Below, piece after piece: positions 1-6,123 of a DNA stretch of 8,919 nucleotides. Origin of the DNA: Prolixibacteraceae bacterium (GTDB lineage Bacteria; Bacteroidota; Bacteroidia; Bacteroidales; Prolixibacteraceae). The notes below the pieces were generated by a model that had not been told where the DNA came from, made no database searches, and saw only the letters and a program-made list of their open reading frames with translations. Numbering within the stretch: the stretch's first letter is position 1; every line of letters begins with the position of its first letter. The stretch covers positions 1-8,919 of the forward strand of contig JACMKG010000130.1 of assembly GCA_014380255.1 (NCBI GenBank), written 5' to 3'. A program made the position numbers and the translations under genes.

Positions 1-1
1 G

Positions 2-565
2 TTGAAAGAAGGAGACGAGCATGCCTTTAAGGCCTTGTTTCAAAAATACTATTCTGCCATGTGCCAGTTTGCCTACCAGTTTCTTAAAGACAGCGACATG
101 GCTGAAGAAACGGTCCAGGAACTGTTTGTGCGCCTGTGGGAAAAACGCGCGACCCTGAACATTGAACTTTCGGTGAATCATTATCTTTTTCGTTCGATTC
201 GTAACCAATGCCTGAACCAGCTTCAGCATCAGAAGATTAAACAGCAGTATGCCTCCCGGATGTTGGAAAACGCGGAGCAGGAAACCGACTGGCAGCCTTT
301 TTACCTGGAAATGGATTTAATGGAGCGTATTGAAAAAAGCATCGACTCCATGCCCCCCAAACGACAGGAGATTTTCAGGCTTAGCCGTGAGCAGGGCTTA
401 AAATACAAGGAAATTGCCGATAAGCTGAACATCTCCATTAAAACCGTTGAAGCACAGATGGGCTTGGCATTGAAGTATTTACGCGATGATTTAAAGGATT
501 TTAACCCTTCGCTGATCTCACTGCTGATTATTTTAAAAAAAACTACTGCTTCGAATAAGGGTTAA
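2..565 (+). CDS. ECF-type RNA polymerase sigma factor (5'-partial)
   Basis: Cytoplasmic alternative sigma factor of the extracytoplasmic-function sigma-70 family, which directs RNA polymerase to target promoters when its anti-sigma factor releases it. Region 2 spans about residues 5-75, including the core-binding and -10-recognition helices (AEETVQELFVRLWEKR at 34-49, then YLFRSIRNQCLNQL at 61-74). Region 4 spans about 105-162, with a helix-turn-helix around LKYKEIADKLNISIKTVEA (133-151). The frame is open to the left edge and the first in-window codon is TTG. Family members normally have several residues before the LKEGDEHAF motif, so the true start is probably upstream and the gene is truncated by the window. 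The stop lies 27 nt before the ATG of a FecR-type anti-sigma gene, the standard Bacteroidota pairing. The hydrophobic C-terminal tail (about 170-179) is short and is not a convincing membrane segment. Family assignment is secure; target genes are unknown. Confidence 0.93.
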   Translation: MKEGDEHAFKALFQKYYSAMCQFAYQFLKDSDMAEETVQELFVRLWEKRATLNIELSVNHYLFRSIRNQCLNQLQHQKIKQQYASRMLENAEQETDWQPFYLEMDLMERIEKSIDSMPPKRQEIFRLSREQGLKYKEIADKLNISIKTVEAQMGLALKYLRDDLKDFNPSLISLLIILKKTTASNKG

Positions 566-592
566 ACGTTCCCTGGTTTGTCTTTTAGGCAT

Positions 593-1624
593 ATGAAGAC
601 AAATCCAAACATAAACGACGATACATGGGCCTTACTGGCAAAGCTGATCTACGACCAGCATCCTTCACCCGATACATTGGAGAATGCTGCAAACGAAGAG
701 GAGCTTCCCCTGGATGCAAAACAGGTGGCAGAAATGCAACAGCTGGCCAAAAAGGTGGATCTTTACTTTGATCTGAAAAAATTCCCCACAGACAGCGCAT
801 GGGAAAAGATACAAACTAAGATTCAGCAACAACCACCAAGCCGCAAGACACCGATCCGCAGCTTAATCACCAGCCCGTTCATGCGTATTGCAGCTGCTCT
901 TTTGGTAGCCTCACTGCTTACTGTAGCCGGTTATGAAATATACAGCAACCGGGGAGCTCAGAACCCAATGGTTGAGCTGGTGGCTTCCAATGAGGCTGTA
1001 AAAACCTATACCTTGCCTGACGGGACCCGGGTGAGCCTTAATTCGGATACACATTTTAAATATCCTAAGACATTTGGTAAAGATACACGTGAAGTTACCA
1101 TTGAAGGGGAAGCTTTTTTTGAAGTAATGCCTGACCCCGCAAAACCTTTTATCATCCATGCCGGAGAAGCACAGATTAAAGTGCTTGGTACCAGTTTTAA
1201 TGTACGTGCTTATTCGCATGCTAAATTGATGGAAGTAATTGTTAAAACAGGTAAAGTGCAGGTTTTGTATCAGAAAACAGCAAACCCGCAAACCAACGAA
1301 CTGATCCTGAATCCGGGTGACAAGGGAACACTGGTGAGAGAAAGCAATGCATTGCTTAAGAGCATCAATGAAGATCCCAACTTTATCGCCTGGAAAACGC
1401 ATGACCTGATTTTTAAGGCCACTTCGCTCAACGAAGTGATTACCAATCTTGAAAATGTGTATAAAGTAAGTATCCGCCTGGAAAATCCGGAACTGGGCCG
1501 ACAGCTGCTTACCGCTCATTTCAACAATTATTCACTGGAATTTATCCTGGAGGTCATAGAAACAACCTTCGGAATGCAAACCCAAATGGTGGATGGCCAG
1601 TATATTTTAAAAGCAAAATCCTAA
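593..1624 (+). CDS. FecR-family anti-sigma factor (DUF4974 C-terminus)
   Basis: Single-pass inner-membrane anti-sigma factor expected to hold the preceding sigma factor inactive and to receive a periplasmic signal. I chose ATG 593 (343 aa) over the upstream TTG at 578, because TTG is rare as a start and the extra five residues add nothing recognisable. Order: cytoplasmic sigma-binding region about 1-85; one membrane helix about 96-116 (FMRIAAALLVASLLTVAGY); periplasmic FecR domain about 139-230 with the hallmark strings TLPDGTRVSLNSDT, EGEAFFEV and VLGTSFNVRAY; and a C-terminal DUF4974/STN-like module about 271-340. Length and order are normal for the family. In FecR systems the C-terminal region contacts the STN domain of an outer-membrane transducer. 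Here the next two genes encode STN domains but no transducer. The next start codon is 19 nt downstream, so co-transcription is likely. The sensed signal cannot be read from the sequence. Confidence 0.93.
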   Translation: MKTNPNINDDTWALLAKLIYDQHPSPDTLENAANEEELPLDAKQVAEMQQLAKKVDLYFDLKKFPTDSAWEKIQTKIQQQPPSRKTPIRSLITSPFMRIAAALLVASLLTVAGYEIYSNRGAQNPMVELVASNEAVKTYTLPDGTRVSLNSDTHFKYPKTFGKDTREVTIEGEAFFEVMPDPAKPFIIHAGEAQIKVLGTSFNVRAYSHAKLMEVIVKTGKVQVLYQKTANPQTNELILNPGDKGTLVRESNALLKSINEDPNFIAWKTHDLIFKATSLNEVITNLENVYKVSIRLENPELGRQLLTAHFNNYSLEFILEVIETTFGMQTQMVDGQYILKAKS

Positions 1625-1643
1625 TTAATGAAATTCAAACGCC

Positions 1644-3248
1644 ATGAAAACAAATCAATTGATATATTATTTTGTGTGTATTATGTTGAGCGCATTGCTC
1701 ATTTCTAATCCTCAATCGGCCAATGCCCAGAAAAACACCAAGAGGCATAATACCAAGCAGGAACAAAAAGACGATCAGACACCCAATGTGCTTGATCAGA
1801 ACATCAGCATCTATGCCGATAATGAACCCCTTTCGAATGTTATTGAACGCATTTGCAAGTATCTGAACCTGGATTATTCGTACAATTCAAAACTGATTGA
1901 AGGTAAGAATATCAACCTGAATGTTTCCAATAAACCCATCAAGTATGTGTTGGATCAGATGATGGATGATTTCTACCTCCTTTTTGAAATTGAAGATAAT
2001 ATTCTGGTAGTAAGAGACTATGTACCCATGGACAAGAGTGTGGCATACGAAAAAAAGCAGCGCAACTACAGCGACCAGACCGGATTTATATTTGATAACC
2101 CGAAGAAGAAGTCGGTAACCTTTGACTTTAAAACCTCCAGTAATCTTATCATTATCCCGGTGGCCATTAACAGCTCGGATACCTTGAATTTTATCCTGGA
2201 TACGGGCGTTACCCATCCTATTATCACCGAGCTTCCCTTTGTAAACAAGCTGAGCCTTAATTATCTGCAACCTATCCACATCAAAGGACTGGGCGAAGGG
2301 GAACAGCTCACGGCCTACAAATCGGGCAATAATATAATTAACCTTCATGGGCTGGTGGCTTACGATCAGGAGATTCACATGGTCATTAACGAAGACTTTC
2401 AGATTTCACAAATCCTGGGTATCCCGGTACATGGAATGATTGGCTTTAATATGTTTAAAGACTATGTGGTTAAGATTGATTATCCGGCACAGAAAATTAC
2501 CCTGACCAAGCCCGAATACTATTCATACAAAGGCAAGGAAAAAGACATCGTTCTGCCGTTGACATTCGAGCAAAACAAACCCTTTGTAAACACCAATATT
2601 GTAACGGATAAGAACCAGGATGTTCGTGTAAAACTGTTGGTAGACACGGGTGCCAGTGATGCTCTTTGGCTGTCGGCTAATTCGGACAGCGCTATCTCTC
2701 TGCCTGAAAACAGCATAGAGACCTTCCTTGGACGTGGATTAAGCGGTGACCTGTTTGGCAAGAAAGGCCGTATCGGGGCTATCTGGGTAGGACCCTTGGT
2801 GCTTTACGAACCCATCGTGGCTTTCCCATCCGATGAAATGCTCAATCAGCTGATTGGCAAGGATGACCGTAATGGAACCCTTGGAGGTGAAATCCTTCGC
2901 AGATTCCATGTGATCATGGATTATCCCAACAAGCAGCTTGTTCTCAGGCCAAACAACAATATCAAGGACGAGTTCAATTACAACATGAGCGGGCTGGAAG
3001 TAATCAACCCCATGCCGGGAGCGCCCATCTTCCTGATCGATAATATCCGGGAGAATTCACCCGCTTATTATGCAGGGATCCATGAAAAAGACCAGATCAT
3101 TGCCATCAATAATAACAATCACAAATCTTTAACGTTAAATGATATAAATTTGCTGTTTCAAAGCCATGAAAACAGAAAAATTAAAATGATCGTTCTTCGC
3201 GATGGAGAACAAATAAAAACAGAGTTTACATTGAAAAAAATGTTCTAG
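1644..3248 (+). CDS. Secreted STN / tandem retropepsin-like aspartyl protease / PDZ protein
   Basis: Predicted periplasmic or envelope protease of 534 aa. A type I signal peptide covers about 1-28, cleaving after SANA; there is no lipobox cysteine. A charged linker follows, then an STN (secretin/TonB short N-terminal) domain at about 54-125. Two retropepsin-like aspartyl protease lobes come next. Lobe 1 has FILDTGVT with Asp186 and a closing GMIGFNMF...VKIDYP segment (264-281). Lobe 2 has LLVDTGAS with Asp334 and a closing GTLGGEILRRFHVIMDYP segment (411-428). Both catalytic D-T-G triads are intact, so the lobes could pair into one active site within a single chain. A PDZ domain occupies about 449-534 (IRENSPAYYAGIHEKDQIIAIN). 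Secreted double-DTG proteins with a C-terminal PDZ are common in Bacteroidota; the N-terminal STN domain is the odd part. Position directly after the sigma/FecR pair suggests the STN docks on FecR. Domain calls are by eye and the substrate is unknown. Confidence 0.88.
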   Translation: MKTNQLIYYFVCIMLSALLISNPQSANAQKNTKRHNTKQEQKDDQTPNVLDQNISIYADNEPLSNVIERICKYLNLDYSYNSKLIEGKNINLNVSNKPIKYVLDQMMDDFYLLFEIEDNILVVRDYVPMDKSVAYEKKQRNYSDQTGFIFDNPKKKSVTFDFKTSSNLIIIPVAINSSDTLNFILDTGVTHPIITELPFVNKLSLNYLQPIHIKGLGEGEQLTAYKSGNNIINLHGLVAYDQEIHMVINEDFQISQILGIPVHGMIGFNMFKDYVVKIDYPAQKITLTKPEYYSYKGKEKDIVLPLTFEQNKPFVNTNIVTDKNQDVRVKLLVDTGASDALWLSANSDSAISLPENSIETFLGRGLSGDLFGKKGRIGAIWVGPLVLYEPIVAFPSDEMLNQLIGKDDRNGTLGGEILRRFHVIMDYPNKQLVLRPNNNIKDEFNYNMSGLEVINPMPGAPIFLIDNIRENSPAYYAGIHEKDQIIAINNNNHKSLTLNDINLLFQSHENRKIKMIVLRDGEQIKTEFTLKKMF

Positions 3249-3250
3249 TG

Positions 3251-4858
3251 ATGAAACCAGTTTGCGGATTCTATCTAATTGTTTTCCTCTTGTTTATGAA
3301 GGTTTCCTTCGGACAGGGGGAAGACAATTCCGCACTGGATCAGGAAGTGAGTATCGAGGCTAATCATGAAAGCATCGCCTCGGTATTGGAACAAATAGCT
3401 TCCCAGGCACAGGTGTACTTCTCGTATGACCCTTTGCTCATTGGAGCTGACCGAAAAATAGATGCCTCCCTTTCTTCCAAAAGCATCCGTGAGATACTGG
3501 ATATTATCTTTGAATCCAGGTTTGTTTATCAGGTGCTCAATAACCAAATTGTTATCACTTCCCCGGAAAATGAACCCGGGACTTTTGACAGTAACGAGAG
3601 GGCAAATGGCCCATCCTCCATCAGGATTTTTTATGGCAAAGTCATCGATCTGCAGGAGAAAAATCCCCTTCCTTTTACCAGCATATCAGTTTTAAGGCAA
3701 CCAATCGGAACCATCTCCAATACGGATGGTGATTTTGAGCTTAAAATACCACGAACCATGATCAACGATACGGTGGTGGTTTCCTGCATGGGATACAAAC
3801 AATTCCGCCTGCCCGTCAGTGAGATCACAGACGAACAGGTGACCATTTACCTGCAGCCTTCCAATATCCAGCTTCAGGAGGTAAAGGTTATTTACATCAG
3901 TCCACAGGAAATCCTGCGAAGAATGAAATCCAAGATTTCACTGAACTATCCCGAAGAGCCTGAAATCATGACTTCCTTTTACCGGGAGGTTTTAAGCCAG
4001 GATAACCATTTCATCGATGTGGCCGAGGCGGTCATGGACATCCGTAAAGCTTCCTACAATAATCTGCTGGCCGAAGATAAGGTGAAATTTATTAAAGGAC
4101 GCAAAAGCCTGAATGTAAAACCTTTTCAATTTGTTGACTTTAAAATCCAGGGAGGCCCTTATTACATTACCAAGCTGGATGTGGTAAAGACACTGGATTC
4201 GTTCCTGGATCCCGAATATGCCGAGTTCTACAAATTTACCCTGGATGATATTATTGATTACGACACCCGCTCCACGTATGTCATTGCCTTTAAACCCAAG
4301 GACAAAAGGGATGATATTTTTTACCAGGGCAAGCTGTATGTCGATATGTCGTCATTTGCATTGGTAAAAGCTGAATTTGAAATAAATCGTGCAGGCCTAA
4401 AGTTTGCACAGCAAACCTTGATTCAGAAGAAACCCAAGGATTTTTTTGTTCGTCCCATCCAGGTTCAGTATTTGGTAACCTACCGTCGCTCGGATGCCAA
4501 ATGGCATTTAAGCAATGCCCAGGCTTCCATCGATTTTCGGGTAAGAAGCAAAAAGGATAAAATCAACTCCGTATTCCACAGCCTGAGCGAATTGCTGATC
4601 ACGGATTTCAAGCCTGATGAGGGTCTGCGTTTTAAAAGAAACGAGTTGTTTAGTCCCCGGGATATTTTTACTGAAATGGTTAACAGCTACGATGATAATT
4701 TCTGGGGCGACTATAACATCATCAAGCCCTCCAAAGAACTACGCAAAGCTCTGGATAAGTACTATCAGGAAAATGACTCCCTGTTCCATGCCCCTTTAAA
4801 ACAGGAACAGGAGGAACTGATGCAAAGAAGCCTGACCGAGAAGAGTTCCGGTAAATAA
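3251..4858 (+). CDS. Secreted STN / CarboxypepD_reg-like domain protein
   Basis: Predicted exported protein of 535 aa with unknown biochemical role. The signal peptide is about 1-21 (hydrophobic YLIVFLLFMKVSF, cleavage before GQ). An STN domain follows at about 33-105, then a CarboxypepD_reg-like beta-sandwich at about 127-212 (FYGKVIDLQEKNPLPFTSISV, SNTDGDFEL, VSCMGYK). This is the same N-terminal order that SusC-type TonB transducers carry, but no plug or barrel comes after it. The remaining 320 residues resemble the C-terminal part of Bacteroidota carboxypeptidase-like regulatory domain proteins (about 218-270, IREIL-type helix then MTSFYREV...DVAEAVMDI). A beta-rich stretch near 355-380 (YQGKLYVDMSSFALVKAEFEI) recalls LolA/LolB-like sheets; that comparison is tentative. 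ATG 3251 starts 2 nt after the preceding TAG and a GTG at 3248 overlaps it, so translation is probably coupled. It likely works with the upstream STN-protease. Confidence 0.85.
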   Translation: MKPVCGFYLIVFLLFMKVSFGQGEDNSALDQEVSIEANHESIASVLEQIASQAQVYFSYDPLLIGADRKIDASLSSKSIREILDIIFESRFVYQVLNNQIVITSPENEPGTFDSNERANGPSSIRIFYGKVIDLQEKNPLPFTSISVLRQPIGTISNTDGDFELKIPRTMINDTVVVSCMGYKQFRLPVSEITDEQVTIYLQPSNIQLQEVKVIYISPQEILRRMKSKISLNYPEEPEIMTSFYREVLSQDNHFIDVAEAVMDIRKASYNNLLAEDKVKFIKGRKSLNVKPFQFVDFKIQGGPYYITKLDVVKTLDSFLDPEYAEFYKFTLDDIIDYDTRSTYVIAFKPKDKRDDIFYQGKLYVDMSSFALVKAEFEINRAGLKFAQQTLIQKKPKDFFVRPIQVQYLVTYRRSDAKWHLSNAQASIDFRVRSKKDKINSVFHSLSELLITDFKPDEGLRFKRNELFSPRDIFTEMVNSYDDNFWGDYNIIKPSKELRKALDKYYQENDSLFHAPLKQEQEELMQRSLTEKSSGK

Positions 4859-4898
4859 GTCAAAAGGCAAAGTCAAAAGTCAAAAGTCAAAAGTAAAA
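4858..4898. repeat. AGTCAAA tandem heptamer repeat
   Basis: Six adjacent near-identical units starting on the last base of the preceding stop codon: AGTCAAA, AGGCAA, AGTCAAA, AGTCAAA, AGTCAAA, AGTAAAA. The three central copies are perfect. Purine-rich heptamer tracts of this kind recur downstream of genes in many Bacteroidota genomes; their role is not established. It could be replication slippage product or a transcript-end feature. No hairpin is formed by the repeat itself. Confidence 0.85.
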
Positions 4899-4913
4899 AA
4901 GGAGAAAGGAATA

Positions 4914-5016
4914 CCCCGACTCTGAAGGAGTCAATTGTCCTGCCCGCCATGTAGGTCCTCTTTGGCAGGCGTGTAGTAACCGTGGGTGAAACCCGTGGAA
5001 ACGAGAGGCTACTGCC
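4914..5016 (+). repeat. Hairpin-rich structured intergenic element
   Basis: Three inverted repeats lie in about 100 bp between convergent genes. GACTC (4918-4922) pairs with GAGTC (4928-4932) around TGAAG. CCTGCC (4939-4944) pairs with GGCAGG (4964-4969). CCGTGGGT (4980-4987) pairs with ACCCGTGG (4991-4998) around a GAA loop, with two G-U wobbles that pair only in the + strand RNA. In addition, GGCAG (4964-4968) can instead pair with CTGCC at 5012-5016, enclosing the third hairpin. No coding potential is convincing here. The composition resembles hairpin-bearing dispersed repeats seen between Bacteroidota genes, but membership in a named family is not claimed. It may double as a bidirectional transcription-end region. 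Confidence 0.6.
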
Positions 5017-5022
5017 AACTTC

Positions 5023-5092
5023 TCAAACTTTTTTCAAACCATCAAACCCTTTTAACCATTTAACCCTTCCAACTTTTTTAACCCTTCCTTCC
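5023..5092. repeat. Degenerate TTTAACCCTT-type low-complexity tract
   Basis: Pyrimidine-rich on the + strand, with recurring blocks such as AAACCCTTTTAACC, ATTTAACCCTTCC and TTTAACCCTTCC. Read on the - strand, it is a purine-rich AAGGGTTAAA-like tract immediately after the stop codon of the crp-like gene. It mirrors the purine-rich AGTCAAA tract that follows the convergent gene on the other side. No gene or clear terminator hairpin is seen in it. Confidence 0.6.
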
Positions 5093-5797
5093 CTACAGCA
5101 AATTCGCAACCTTGTTCAGCCCCGGCACATCGATAAATCTGATTTTACGACCTTGCAGATCAATCAGCTGATCCTGCTTGAATTCAGAAAGCAGACGGAT
5201 CACGCTTTCAGTGGCCGTTCCAACCATGTTGGCCAGCTCTTCGCGTGTAAGCGATATCTGAAGGGTCTGGGCATTGTCGAGTTCGAAGTTCTCCTTGAGC
5301 AGCAGCAATACCTCGGCCAAACGTTCGCGCACAGACTTCTGTGCAATATCGGTAATATAATCGTTAGCCTCGCGCAATTCCTTGCACACGATCTGAAGCA
5401 TGTGATGCGAGAACTGCCAGTTGTGCTGAATCAAATACAGGAGTGTCTGGTAAGGAATGTGGCACAGTACGGCTTCCTCGATTACTTTGGCCGTTGTACA
5501 GGCAAGTTCCTGGCTTAAAAGGGAACGATAGGCAATAATATCACCTTTTTTGGCAAAGCGGATGATCTGTTCCTTTCCGTCAATGCCTGTCTTGAAAATC
5601 TTCAGGATACCGCGTGTAACGCAGTAAAAGCCTGTTAAACGGCTTCCTTCCCGGTAAATGATGCTTCCCTTATTATATAATGAACAAGTCTTGTCATAAT
5701 TCAATTGAGATATTTCCTGTTCCGTAAGTTTCTTGAATAACTGGAACCCCGACAACTCGCATTCTTCTTCACTTGGTCGTTTAATTGAACTTCTCAT
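5093..5797 (-). CDS. Crp/Fnr-family transcriptional regulator
   Basis: Cytoplasmic DNA-binding regulator of 234 aa. The N-terminal cyclic-nucleotide-binding-like beta-barrel spans about 20-135 (NKGSIIYREGSRLTGFYCVTRG at 42-63; GKEQIIRFAKKGDIIAYRSLL at 74-94). The C-terminal winged helix spans about 155-225, with the HTH around LTREELANMVGTATESVIRLL (183-203). In the phosphate-binding position, where E. coli CRP has an Arg-Ser pair, this protein reads LACTTAKV, so cAMP binding is doubtful. The N-terminus has a single cysteine (Cys13) rather than an FNR-type [4Fe-4S] cluster motif, although six cysteines are scattered through the chain. ATG 5797 was chosen; the frame extends to a TTG at 5833, but a -7 box at 5872-5879 and the family's usual length fit the ATG. 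It is divergent from an AraC-type gene. The family is certain; the effector and targets are not known. Confidence 0.93.
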   Translation of the reverse strand: MRSSIKRPSEEECELSGFQLFKKLTEQEISQLNYDKTCSLYNKGSIIYREGSRLTGFYCVTRGILKIFKTGIDGKEQIIRFAKKGDIIAYRSLLSQELACTTAKVIEEAVLCHIPYQTLLYLIQHNWQFSHHMLQIVCKELREANDYITDIAQKSVRERLAEVLLLLKENFELDNAQTLQISLTREELANMVGTATESVIRLLSEFKQDQLIDLQGRKIRFIDVPGLNKVANLL

Positions 5798-5871
5798 CAA
5801 GTTATTTTGTTTTGTTAATAGATAAAACAACAACAGGCACTAATATAAGCTTTTATTGAAAAAATAATGCG

Positions 5872-5879
5872 CAAACTTA
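5872..5879 (-). promoter_or_regulatory. Predicted -7 promoter box of the crp-like gene
   Basis: Read on the - strand this is TAAGTTTG, a perfect match to the Bacteroidota -7 consensus TAnnTTTG. A T-rich TTTTAC at about 5898-5903 lies roughly 18-20 bp further upstream, a weak match to the -33 element. Transcription would start near 5866, giving a leader of about 70 nt before ATG 5797. Confidence 0.6.
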
Positions 5880-5909
5880 TGCCATTGATTTTAAACGTAA
5901 AATTAGCTT

Positions 5910-5947
5910 ATTTATTGAATTTCGAATATAACATTCGTTGAATAAAT
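5910..5947. promoter_or_regulatory. Composite inverted repeat, possible operator upstream of crp-like gene
   Basis: Outer arms ATTTATT (5910-5916) and AATAAAT (5941-5947) flank inner arms CGAAT (5923-5927) and ATTCG (5933-5937) around ATAAC. The spacers between the outer and inner arms are unequal, 6 and 3 nt. The centre lies about 60 bp upstream of the predicted crp start of transcription, a usual place for a class I activator site. Autoregulation is therefore possible but is inference only. Confidence 0.45.
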
Positions 5948-5979
5948 CAGAAGCCAATTTGACCTCTAAGGACGGTTCA

Positions 5980-6004
5980 TGTGAAGGTAAACATTACCTT
6001 TACA
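5980..6004. promoter_or_regulatory. 25-bp palindrome, possible operator upstream of araC-type gene
   Basis: The arms TGTGAAGGTAA and TTACCTTTACA are separated by ACA. Ten of eleven arm positions are complementary; the exception is G5983 against T6001. The inner seven pairs, AAGGTAA/TTACCTT, are perfect. The right arm contains TACCTTTA, one mismatch from a TAnnTTTG -7 box, so a regulator bound here could cover a promoter for the rightward gene. The rest of 5834-6111 shows no gene, and no perfect -7 box for the araC-type gene was found. Confidence 0.5.
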
Positions 6005-6123
6005 GGGTAGCAGCTTTTAATGAATCCATGCTTCCAACGTGAAAAAGGCAGTGGCCTGATGTTTGTTGACAATCCTTTCGGTATAAACAAGCGAGATAGA
6101 ATAACCAGAACGTGAGAAATTTA

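Noticed and set aside
911..1519. 202-codon - strand open frame inside the FecR gene
   Set aside because: Antisense shadow of a well-supported FecR/DUF4974 coding region; no recognisable domain.
1887..2378. 163-codon - strand open frame inside the STN-protease gene
   Set aside because: Antisense to the STN and first protease lobe, which are clearly coding on the + strand.
4858..5016. CRISPR array
   Set aside because: The heptamer units are far too short and contiguous, with no spacers, and the hairpins nearby are all different from one another.
4982..5518. 178-codon + strand open frame overlapping the crp-like gene
   Set aside because: It lies antisense to a clearly recognisable Crp/Fnr gene, starts within the hairpin and low-complexity region, and has no family features.
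6065..6086. TTGACA followed by TATAAA upstream of the araC-type gene as a sigma-70 promoter
   Set aside because: The spacing is only about 10 bp instead of about 17, and Bacteroidota promoters use a different consensus.
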